A DNA stretch of 64,000 nt from Acidobacteriota bacterium (GTDB taxonomy: Bacteria > Acidobacteriota > Terriglobia > Bryobacterales > Bryobacteraceae). The stretch lies in NCBI GenBank assembly GCA_029776225.1, contig JAKOTR010000029.1:62001-126000 (forward strand). Reading direction: 5' to 3'. This document shows positions 27,174-34,390 of this stretch, piece after piece. The notes beneath the pieces are model-generated. The model did no database searches, was not told the origin of the DNA, and was given only the letters and a program-made list of their open reading frames with translations. The translations under genes and the position numbers were made by a program. Position 1 is the stretch's first letter, and each line of letters starts with the position of its first letter.

Positions 27174-27737
27174 ATGATGACCCTCGTGCTGATGGCGGCA
27201 CTTGCACTCGCTGCTCAGAAACCGCTCGTAGAGGGAAATCCCTCGAGCCGCGTCCGCGTCGTGATTTACGAGGACTTGCAGTGTCCGGACTGCGCCAACT
27301 TCCGGCGTATGCTGGACGAAAAACTGCTGCCGAAATACGCCGCCACGGTGGCCTTCGAGCACCGCGATTTCCCGCTGCCGAAACACTCGTGGGCGCGGAA
27401 GGCCGCCATCGCGTCGAGGTTTTTCCAGGAAATCGATGCCGCGCTCGCGCTGAAATTCCGCCGGTACTTACTCTTCAACCTGAGGGCGATCCAGCCCGGC
27501 GATTTCAACGAGCGGCTGGCTGCCTTCGCCAGGGAAAACGGCTGCGACCCGGACAAGGCGGTTGCGGCGCTCGATACCCCAACTTACGCGGCCGCGGTCG
27601 AGGCCGACGTACAGGAGGGAATTGCGCGTGGTGTAGCCAGAACGCCCACCGCGTTCGTAAACGGCGCGCCGTTTGTCGAGACCTTCACTTTCGAGGAGAT
27701 CTCCAAAGCGATCGACGACGCACTCAAACAACAATAA
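27174..27737 (+). CDS. DsbA-family thioredoxin-fold protein
   Basis: 187 residues. Short hydrophobic leader, then a thioredoxin fold with the active site CPDC (LQCPDCANF, about residue 38), the helical insert typical of DsbA and the cis-Pro loop RTPTAFVNG (about 158). Thiol oxidoreductase or disulfide carrier in the periplasm. Thirty bases after the glycine-zipper gene and 12 bases before the SDR gene at 27750, in the same frame as that gene. Confidence 0.85.
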   Translation: MMTLVLMAALALAAQKPLVEGNPSSRVRVVIYEDLQCPDCANFRRMLDEKLLPKYAATVAFEHRDFPLPKHSWARKAAIASRFFQEIDAALALKFRRYLLFNLRAIQPGDFNERLAAFARENGCDPDKAVAALDTPTYAAAVEADVQEGIARGVARTPTAFVNGAPFVETFTFEEISKAIDDALKQQ

Positions 27738-27738
27738 C

Positions 27739-27752
27739 GGGAGGCTGCCATT
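27739..27752 (+). promoter_or_regulatory. Ribosome site GGGAGG deciding an ATT start
   Basis: GGGAGG at 27739-27744, spacer CTGCC, then ATT at 27750. Between the preceding stop TAA (27735) and a GTG at 27771 there is no ATG, GTG or TTG in this frame, and the residues encoded from ATT complete the first strand of the Rossmann fold. Confidence 0.6.
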
Positions 27753-28487
27753 CAGAAACCAGTTGCTATCGTGACCGGCGCGAGCCGCGGAATCGGAAGG
27801 GGCATCGCCATCGAGCTTGCCCGCACCCATGCGGTCGTCGGGACCTATCGTGGCCGGCGCGACGCCGCCGAGTCATTGAAGGAACAGACCGGCGCGGAAA
27901 TCTTTCAGTGCGATGTGAGCAATCCTGCGGAACGCCAGGCGCTGATCGCCTTCACCCAGGAGAAATTCGGCCGCATCGACCTGCTGGTGAACAACGCCGG
28001 CATGGCGCCGCGCGTGCGCCAGGACATCATGGAGGCGACCGAGGAGAGCTTCGACGAGCTGATCGCCACCAACCTCAAAGGCCCGTATTTTCTTACCCAG
28101 CTCGCGGCGCGCATCATGGCGCAGCAGGGCGAGGGACGCATCGTTTTCGTCACGTCGATTTCCTCGTACACCGCCTCTTTGAACCGCGGCGAATATTGCA
28201 TTTCTAAGGCTGGCCTGAGCATGGCGGTGGCGCTGTGGGCGGCGCGGCTGGCTGCCTGCAACGTGAAGGTGTTCGAAGTCCGGCCCGGCATCATCCGCAC
28301 GGACATGATCGCGGCGGTGGAAAAGACATACGAGGAGCGCATCGCCGCCGGCCTGTTGCCCCAGCGGAGGATGGGCGAGCCGCGCGACATCGCGCAAGCC
28401 GTCCGGGCCATCGCCGACGGCCTGCTGGACTACTGCACCGGCCAGGTGCTCAACGTGGACGGCGGTTTCCACCTCCGGATTCTGTAA
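27750..28487 (+). CDS. Short-chain dehydrogenase/reductase, apparent ATT start
   Basis: 245 residues if ATT at 27750 is used. The reading from ATT gives the complete first strand and nucleotide motif (PVAIVTGASRGIGRG). Other motifs: NNAG (about 86), catalytic Ser in TSISSY and YCISK, and the closing NVDGGFH. The family resembles 3-ketoacyl-ACP reductase/glucose dehydrogenase-like SDRs. Using the GTG at 27771 would remove most of the first strand. It precedes an MFS transporter and an Old Yellow Enzyme gene and may share their catabolic role. Substrate unknown. Confidence 0.82.
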   Translation: MQKPVAIVTGASRGIGRGIAIELARTHAVVGTYRGRRDAAESLKEQTGAEIFQCDVSNPAERQALIAFTQEKFGRIDLLVNNAGMAPRVRQDIMEATEESFDELIATNLKGPYFLTQLAARIMAQQGEGRIVFVTSISSYTASLNRGEYCISKAGLSMAVALWAARLAACNVKVFEVRPGIIRTDMIAAVEKTYEERIAAGLLPQRRMGEPRDIAQAVRAIADGLLDYCTGQVLNVDGGFHLRIL

Positions 28488-28528
28488 TAGGCTCCGTCTC
28501 GGCCCGCGCCGGCCGGGCGGCCGCATCC

Positions 28529-28591
28529 CCGCAAGGCTTGCGGCGTGTAGCTTTCCAGCCGGGCAGGCTGCCCGCGCGTGAATCCCGCGGG
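28529..28591. promoter_or_regulatory. Cluster of short palindromes upstream of the MFS gene
   Basis: CCGCAAG-G-CTTGCGG (28529-28543) and CGGGCAG-G-CTGCCCG (28560-28574) are perfect 7-bp arm palindromes with centres 31 bp apart, about three helical turns. CCCGCGGG follows at 28584-28591. They sit just upstream of a TATAAG box and could be operators or hairpins ending the SDR transcript. Confidence 0.4.
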
Positions 28592-28600
28592 AACGCGTGC

Positions 28601-28606
28601 TATAAG
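28601..28606 (+). promoter_or_regulatory. Putative -10 box for the MFS/OYE operon
   Basis: TATAAG 34 bases before the ATG at 28640. No convincing -35 box precedes it; the region at the expected spacing is occupied by palindromes, so an activator or repressor may act here. Confidence 0.4.
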
Positions 28607-28639
28607 TAGGAGTCGTTGCAAAATCAGGAGCGCACACTC

Positions 28640-29923
28640 ATGAAAAAGATGTTTTATGGCTGGTGGGTGGTAGCGGCAGCGTTCTGCACGTTCGGGCTTG
28701 CGGTCGGCCTGCCCTATTACACCATCTCGTTCTTTTATGACTATTTCGGGGAGACCTATGGCTGGCGCGACGTGGACATCACGCGCGGCTTCCTTTATGC
28801 CTCCCTCTTGACGCTCTGGGTGGGACCGCTCGTCGTCCCACGCGTTAGCCCGAGAAAGCTGATCCTCATCGGCACCGCGCTGACCGGCATCGCGCTGTTC
28901 TGCTTCGGAAACATGGGGGGCAATATCTGGGTGTACTGGGGCATCTGGGTCATCTACGCGACGGGCTACTTCCTTTCCGGCCCCATACCGCACCAGATCA
29001 TCATCTCTAACTGGTTCCGCAAGAATCGCGGCAAGGCGATGGGCGTGCTCTACGTCGGCGTGGGCGTGGCCGGCGCTCTGGGGGCCAGGATCGTCAAACC
29101 GCTGACGGAAAACCTGGATTTTCACAGGGCGCTGATGATTATGGGCGGGCTGATGCTGCTGGCCTGGCCGCTGGCAATCTTCGTACTCCGGGATAAACCC
29201 GCCGAAAAGGGCCTCTTTCCCGACGGCGCCGACACCGCGCCCGAAGAGATCAAGGCCAAGCCGCACAGCTTCCGCTATCTCGTGCGCCGCTACTCCTTCT
29301 GGCTGATTGTGTTCGGCAGCATGTGCTCCATCGGCTCCATCGGGGCGGTGAATTTCCTCATGAAGCTGGTGTTCAAGGAGAACATGGACCCCAGCATCAC
29401 GGACCCCGAGCAGGCTCAGATCCTGCTGAACTCCACGTGGCAGTTCTCCCAGATGGTGATTCTGCTGTCGAGCATCGGCGGGCGCCTGGTCATCGGCGCT
29501 TTTGCCGATAAGTTCCCCAAAAAGTGGGTGATGACGGTCAGCTATTTCCTGTCGGCCGCCACGATCCCCCTGCTGCTGGCGGTGCAGCCGCCCGCCAACC
29601 CCTGGGTCTTTTCCATTCTTTTCGGCTTCGCCATGGGGGCGGACTACATGCTCATCCCGCTGATGGCCGCCGAGCAGTTCGGCGTGAGCACCCTGCCGCG
29701 GGCAATGGCGATCATTCTGCCCGCCAACACCATCGCTCAGACCGGGTTCCCCGCCCTGACAGCGTACTTCCAGGAACTTTTTGGAAGCTATACGATCCCC
29801 ATGTACATCGTATTTGCTGTGGGCATCATGAGCGGCATTTCGATCGCTCTGCTTCCAAAGAAGGAGAAAGAACCTGTCGAAGAGGAACTTCACGTACAAG
29901 ACACTCGAGGAGCTTCGGCTTAG
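28640..29923 (+). CDS. MFS transporter (oxalate/formate antiporter-like)
   Basis: 427 residues with about 12 membrane helices. It begins with a short cytoplasmic Lys-Lys stretch and GWWVVAAAFCTFGLA. The motif GPIPHQIIISNWFRKNRGKAMG and a second-half SIGGRLVIGAFADK are typical of OFA-type MFS carriers of carboxylates. AGGAG lies nine bases before the ATG. The last 50 bases contain the start of the Old Yellow Enzyme gene, implying coupled expression. The carried compound is unknown. Confidence 0.85.
   Translation: MKKMFYGWWVVAAAFCTFGLAVGLPYYTISFFYDYFGETYGWRDVDITRGFLYASLLTLWVGPLVVPRVSPRKLILIGTALTGIALFCFGNMGGNIWVYWGIWVIYATGYFLSGPIPHQIIISNWFRKNRGKAMGVLYVGVGVAGALGARIVKPLTENLDFHRALMIMGGLMLLAWPLAIFVLRDKPAEKGLFPDGADTAPEEIKAKPHSFRYLVRRYSFWLIVFGSMCSIGSIGAVNFLMKLVFKENMDPSITDPEQAQILLNSTWQFSQMVILLSSIGGRLVIGAFADKFPKKWVMTVSYFLSAATIPLLLAVQPPANPWVFSILFGFAMGADYMLIPLMAAEQFGVSTLPRAMAIILPANTIAQTGFPALTAYFQELFGSYTIPMYIVFAVGIMSGISIALLPKKEKEPVEEELHVQDTRGASA
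29861..29876 (+). promoter_or_regulatory. Ribosome site AAGGAG deciding a CTG start
   Basis: AAGGAG at 29861-29866, seven-base spacer, CTG at 29874. In this frame there is no ATG, GTG or TTG between the stop at 29829-29831 and a GTG at 30000. Confidence 0.5.
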
Positions 29924-31388
29924 CGCGGAAGCGCTGGGCGCAACACACGTACGGTTCGAGAGCGATCCTGAGCGGGTCCGCGCCATCCTGGCGCGGCCCG
30001 TGCGGGTCGGCCGGTTTGTGGTGGGCAACTCGCTGGCGATCCACCCCATGGAGGGCTGCGACGGCGAACTGGACGGCCGCCCCGGCGAGTTGACCGCCCG
30101 CCGCTACGCGCGATTCGCCCGCGGCGGCGCCAAGCTGATCTGGTTCGAAGCCACGGCAGTCCGCCGCGAAGGGCGCGCCAATACCCGGCAGCTCTGGCTT
30201 CATAGGGGCACGGTGGACGACTTTGCGCGCCTGCTCGAAATGGTCCGCCAGATCCACCGCGACCGCTACGGCACGGCTGACGATCTGCTCGAACCCCTTC
30301 AGTTGACGCATTCCGGCCGCTACAGTCATCCGCGCCGCGTGATCGCTTACCACCACCCCACAGTGGACCTGAAGACCGGCGTGCCTCCGGATTATCCGGT
30401 AATCTCCGACGATGAGCTGGAACGCCTGGAAGACGATTACGTCGAGGCCGCCCGGCTCGCCGTTCAGGCAGGCTTCCGCGCGGTCGATATCAAGGTGACT
30501 CACGGCTACCTGCTGAGCGAGCTGGCCGGCGCGAAAACCCGCGAAGGGCGCTATGGCGGGCCGCTGGAAAACCGCTTCCGCTTCGTCAGAAACGTGGCCG
30601 GCAAGATCCGCGCCGCGCTCGGCTCGAAGCTGATGCTCACCATGCGCCTGGGCTGCTTCGATTCCGTGCCGTACTACCGCGATCCCGAAACCGGCATCGG
30701 CGTCCCGTACGAATATCCGATTCCCTACCCTTACGGCTTTGGCGTGGATCCAAATAACCCGTTAAAGGAAGACCTCACGGAGGTCAAGCAGGCCATCTGC
30801 TGGCTCCGCGACTGGGGGTTCGAGCTGCTCAACGTCTCGATGGGGATTCCCTACTACAACCCGCACATCGGGCGGCCCTTTGAGAAGCCCGACGACGGCA
30901 ACTACGAGCAGCCCGAACACCCGCTGCTCGGCGTGGACCGTCATTTCCGCATCGCGGGCGAACTCCAGCAGACGTTTCCCGATCTCCCGATGGTCGGCAC
31001 CGGCTATAGCTGGCTGCAGAAGTATGCGATCAATGCCGGCGCGAAGAATATCGAGGAAGGCCGCATCCGCTTCCTGGGGATCGGCCGCGGATCGCTCGCC
31101 TACCCGGATTTCGCGCGCGACGCGCTCGAGAAGGGTGAACTGCCCGAGCAGCACGTGTGCAAGACGCTCACTTACTGCACTTTTCTGATGCGGCAGAAAA
31201 ACCATCCGATGGGCCAGTTCCCCACCGGCTGCCCGCCCTTCGACAAAGAGATTTTCGGGCCGATTATCAAGGAAGCCCGGGCGGCTAAACGGCGCCCAGA
31301 ACCCAGCGCAGCACCACCTGCAGAATCGCAAGCAGGATTGCAGCCAGAAACGCGGGCAGAAAGCCCTGAATCGAGAAGCCCGGCGTAA
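29874..31388 (+). CDS. Old Yellow Enzyme-family NADH:flavin oxidoreductase
   Basis: About 504 residues. FMN-dependent TIM barrel: GNSLAIHPMEGCDG (strand 1), THSGRYSHP (FMN/substrate), THGYLLSELAG and LTMRLG. Sequence upstream of the first GTG (KTLEELRLSAEALG) looks coding, so a CTG start at 29874, 50 bp inside the MFS gene, is favoured; GTG at 30000 is the fallback. The C-terminal 35 residues are Ala/Pro/Glu-rich and antisense to the holin-like gene, so the stop was probably lost and the protein extended. Likely reduces an enone or enoate brought in by the neighbouring transporter. Confidence 0.85.
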   Translation: MSKRNFTYKTLEELRLSAEALGATHVRFESDPERVRAILARPVRVGRFVVGNSLAIHPMEGCDGELDGRPGELTARRYARFARGGAKLIWFEATAVRREGRANTRQLWLHRGTVDDFARLLEMVRQIHRDRYGTADDLLEPLQLTHSGRYSHPRRVIAYHHPTVDLKTGVPPDYPVISDDELERLEDDYVEAARLAVQAGFRAVDIKVTHGYLLSELAGAKTREGRYGGPLENRFRFVRNVAGKIRAALGSKLMLTMRLGCFDSVPYYRDPETGIGVPYEYPIPYPYGFGVDPNNPLKEDLTEVKQAICWLRDWGFELLNVSMGIPYYNPHIGRPFEKPDDGNYEQPEHPLLGVDRHFRIAGELQQTFPDLPMVGTGYSWLQKYAINAGAKNIEEGRIRFLGIGRGSLAYPDFARDALEKGELPEQHVCKTLTYCTFLMRQKNHPMGQFPTGCPPFDKEIFGPIIKEARAAKRRPEPSAAPPAESQAGLQPETRAESPESRSPA

Positions 31389-31629
31389 GGACCGCCACCA
31401 CCTTCAGTACGATGGCGTTGACCACCAGCAGAAACAGCCCAAGTGTGAGCACCGTGAGTGGGAAGGTCACGATTTTCAGAATCAAGCCCAGCGTCGCATT
31501 CAGCAGCCCGATGATGATGACCGCGATCAGCGCGGCGCCGAGGCCGGTGATTCTGAAACCCGGAACCAGGCGGGCCACCAGCAGCAGCACCAGCGCGCTC
31601 AGCAGCCAGTGGAGAAGCAACCCCACCAT
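31285..31629 (-). CDS. Small four-helix membrane protein (phage-holin-like family)
   Basis: 114 residues with four hydrophobic helices: LLLHWLLSALVLLLVARLVPG, LGAALIAVIIIGLLNATLG, VLTLGLFLLVVNAIVL and FLPAFLAAILLAILQVVL. This is the 4-TMS protein family often labelled phage holin but common on chromosomes with no phage. ATG at 31629 chosen over upstream residues that do not look coding. Its last 104 bases are antisense to the OYE gene 3' end. Confidence 0.8.
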   Translation of the reverse strand: MVGLLLHWLLSALVLLLVARLVPGFRITGLGAALIAVIIIGLLNATLGLILKIVTFPLTVLTLGLFLLVVNAIVLKVVAVLTPGFSIQGFLPAFLAAILLAILQVVLRWVLGAV

Positions 31630-31663
31630 TGCTTCAAGATAGCAGATCGCCGTCCGGGGGTTT

Positions 31664-33616
31664 CTACATATACTCGGGTACGTCGATGCCCAGCACGGCA
31701 AGAGTCCGTTCGAGCTGCCGGCGGATGTAGCCGGTCATCCAGAGCAGAAAAACCTTTTTCTCCCGGTTCTCTTCCGTAATCACCGGAAACTCGTGATAGA
31801 AGTTGCTGAAGATCTGCGCGAGCTGGAATGCGTACTTCGCCACGTGCGCCGGTTCGCCGGACGCAATGGCGCGCTCGATGGCCGAATCGGTCTTGGACGC
31901 CGCCACAAGGAGCTGCCACAGCGCGTCCGAACGGAGCTGCCGCCCCAGCGCTTCCGGCGTCAGCTCCCGCTCAAAGTCGGGAAGCGCCTCGCCGCGCTCC
32001 TCCAGCTTCCGCCAGATATTTCGCGCGCGCACGGCGGCATACTGCACATAGGGTCCGGTTTCGCCCTCGAAACTCAGCGCCTCCTGGAAATCGAAAGCAA
32101 TGACGGCGTTCCGCGTGTACTTGAGCAGGAAGTAGCGCAGCGCACCGATGGCGATCCGCGTGGCCATCTCGCGCTGCCTTTTCGGCGTGTCGTCCGGGTG
32201 GCGCGAAGCGACTTCCGCCAGCGCCTCCTCGATCAGCTTGTCGATGAGGTCGTCGGCCTTGACGCCCAGACCCTTGCGCCCCGAAACTTCCACGTACGGC
32301 CGCTTGCGGTCCTCCTCGGAGAGCTCAATGCCCAGCTCGGCGCAGCAGCGTGGCGACAGCGCCACCATCTCGTACGAGAAGTGAATCGACCGCTCCGCCT
32401 GCTCGTTGAAGCCGAGCGCCCTCAGTCCCGCCACGACAACGTCCTGCAGATACGACTGCCGTGAATCGATCACGTTATACACCCATGTGCCGCGGCCGAA
32501 ACGCGGAGCATCGGGATGCGGCTCGTCCGTGGTGACCCACAACTGGTGGCCGCCGGGATACGTCATCAGCGGGCGGTAATAGAAATCCTTGCCGAGCAGA
32601 CCGAATTTCCAGAGCTGATAGGCAATGTCCTTGCCGACGTAGGTGACCGTACCGTTCGAGCGCACGATAACCTTGCTCTCGTCGCTCTCGGCATCGCCGG
32701 AGTAAGCCGAAGCCGGCATCACCCAGCAGCCCGCGTTCTTGCCTTCGGTTTCGAGATAAATCGCCTTGCGTTCCTTCAGCAGCTCGAACGCCGTCGCCCA
32801 GAATTTCAGGTGCAGGATCTCGCTCTCGCGCGGCAGCACGTCGTAAGTGATGCCCAGGCGCCACATGGTCGCCAGGTGCGCCTGCACGATGGCGTCGGCG
32901 ACGATGTGCGCGATCTTCGCGGCGTCGCCCTCGCCTTCTTCAATGGCATGGAGCGTTTCCTGCCGCCACGCCAGCGCGGCCGGGTTCTCAGCATAGTAGG
33001 ACGAAACCCGCGCATAAAGGTCCCAACAGAGATAATCGAAGCGCGGTGTTTCCGCCGCGAGCCGCGCCACTTCCTCCGGCCCTTTCCCTTCCAGGCGATG
33101 GAAACCGACCACCACGTCCGCCACCTGCACGCCGGTGTTGTCGATGTAGTTCTGCACCTCGACGCAGCGGCCGCGGGCCCTCAGCATCCGGACGAACGTG
33201 TCGCCGAGCACTGCGTTGCGCAGGTGGCCGATGTGCGCGGCCTTGTTCGGATTGATGTTGGTGTGCTCGACGATGATCTTGCCCTCGTCGCCGGCGCCGG
33301 CCGTTTCTTCCGCCGCGCCCGAAAGCAGCGAGGCCGCGTACGCGGCGCGGTCCAGCCGCACGTTGAGATAGCCGTTGCCCGCTACCTCAAGCGACGCCAC
33401 TCCCGGCAGCGGACCCAGTTCCGCCGCCAGTTCGGCCGCGATGGCCTTCGGCGGCTTCCGCAAGTGCTTCGCAAGCTGGAACGCGACCGGCAGCGCCAGT
33501 TCGCCGAACTCCGGCTGCTTCGGCGTTTCCACCGCGACCGGCATTTCGATTCCGTAGCGGCTTCGAATATGGGCAGAGACAGATTGCTGGAGAGATTTTT
33601 CGATTAAATGGAACAC
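31664..33616 (-). CDS. argS: Arginyl-tRNA synthetase
   Basis: 650 residues, class I. N-terminal Arg-specific domain, the HIGH motif in AAHIGHLRNA (about residue 120) with the NPN preceding it, and GRKGLGVKADDLI in place of a canonical KMSKS, as is normal for many ArgRS. C-terminal anticodon-binding DALR helix region (FNHE-like YHEFPV, ending ERTLAVLGIDVPEYM). Charges tRNA-Arg. Start appears to be GTG at 33616 with no strong ribosome site. Confidence 0.95.
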   Translation of the reverse strand: MFHLIEKSLQQSVSAHIRSRYGIEMPVAVETPKQPEFGELALPVAFQLAKHLRKPPKAIAAELAAELGPLPGVASLEVAGNGYLNVRLDRAAYAASLLSGAAEETAGAGDEGKIIVEHTNINPNKAAHIGHLRNAVLGDTFVRMLRARGRCVEVQNYIDNTGVQVADVVVGFHRLEGKGPEEVARLAAETPRFDYLCWDLYARVSSYYAENPAALAWRQETLHAIEEGEGDAAKIAHIVADAIVQAHLATMWRLGITYDVLPRESEILHLKFWATAFELLKERKAIYLETEGKNAGCWVMPASAYSGDAESDESKVIVRSNGTVTYVGKDIAYQLWKFGLLGKDFYYRPLMTYPGGHQLWVTTDEPHPDAPRFGRGTWVYNVIDSRQSYLQDVVVAGLRALGFNEQAERSIHFSYEMVALSPRCCAELGIELSEEDRKRPYVEVSGRKGLGVKADDLIDKLIEEALAEVASRHPDDTPKRQREMATRIAIGALRYFLLKYTRNAVIAFDFQEALSFEGETGPYVQYAAVRARNIWRKLEERGEALPDFERELTPEALGRQLRSDALWQLLVAASKTDSAIERAIASGEPAHVAKYAFQLAQIFSNFYHEFPVITEENREKKVFLLWMTGYIRRQLERTLAVLGIDVPEYM

Positions 33617-33691
33617 AGAGATACGAGTATAGCGAGTCGGCCCGAACCGTTTCAGCGGCGCTCACCTCGCGCCATCGTGCGGCCGCTGGTC

Positions 33692-34378
33692 CTATGAGGG
33701 AGGGACGAACTTGTAGCCGACTCCGTGGACGGTGCGGATTCGCTCCGGCTGGGCCGGGTCGCGCTCGAGTTTCGCTCTCAGGCTGGCGATGTGGTTGTCC
33801 ACCGTGCGCGTGGTCGGGTAGTTTTCATATCCCCAGACTTCGTTGAGCAGATCGTCGCGCGTCACCACCTCGCCCGCGCGCGAGGCCAGCAGGCGCAGGA
33901 CGTTGAACTCCTTGCGCGTCATCTCCAGCGGCTTTCCTCCTTTGGTTCCTTCATAGGAGAGGAAGTTCACCACCACGTCGTCGAACCGCAGCTCGTGCGG
34001 CAGAGCTTTGGGCGGCGCCGCCCGGCGCAGCAGCGCCCGGATGCGGGCCATCAGCTCGCGAATCGAAAACGGCTTGGAGACGTAATCGTCCGCCCCGAGG
34101 TCAAGGCCGAGTACGCGGTCCGCCTCCTCGCCGCGCGCAGTCAGCATTAGAATCGGCGTCGAAACGCCTTCCGCTCTCAGCTTGCGGCAGATCTCGTATC
34201 CGCTCAGTTTCGGAAGCATGAGGTCGAGAATAATCAGGTCCGGGTTCTTCTCGCGCACGAGGCGGTAGCCGGACTCGCCATCCGTCGCCGTGAGCACGTC
34301 GTAGGATTCAAACCGGAGATTGTCCGCGAGCCCGCGGAGGATTGCGGGATCGTCTTCGATTGCCAGAATAAGGCTCAT
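33692..34378 (-). CDS. OmpR/PhoB-type response regulator
   Basis: 228 residues. Receiver domain with acidic pocket EDD (about 8), phosphoacceptor in ILDLMLPKLSGYE (about 52), conserved Thr in MLTARGE and Lys in VSKPFS. C-terminal winged helix with RDDLLNEVWGYENYP and VDNHIASLRAKLE. It binds DNA when phosphorylated by the kinase gene 12 bases upstream. GGAG lies seven bases before the ATG. Targets not known. Confidence 0.92.
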   Translation of the reverse strand: MSLILAIEDDPAILRGLADNLRFESYDVLTATDGESGYRLVREKNPDLIILDLMLPKLSGYEICRKLRAEGVSTPILMLTARGEEADRVLGLDLGADDYVSKPFSIRELMARIRALLRRAAPPKALPHELRFDDVVVNFLSYEGTKGGKPLEMTRKEFNVLRLLASRAGEVVTRDDLLNEVWGYENYPTTRTVDNHIASLRAKLERDPAQPERIRTVHGVGYKFVPPS

Positions 34379-34390
34379 AGGAAAAACTCC

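Noticed and set aside
28430-30049. 539-codon minus-strand frame across the MFS transporter gene
   Set aside because: Antisense of the transporter; Asp/His-rich with no domain pattern, while the plus strand has 12 membrane helices.
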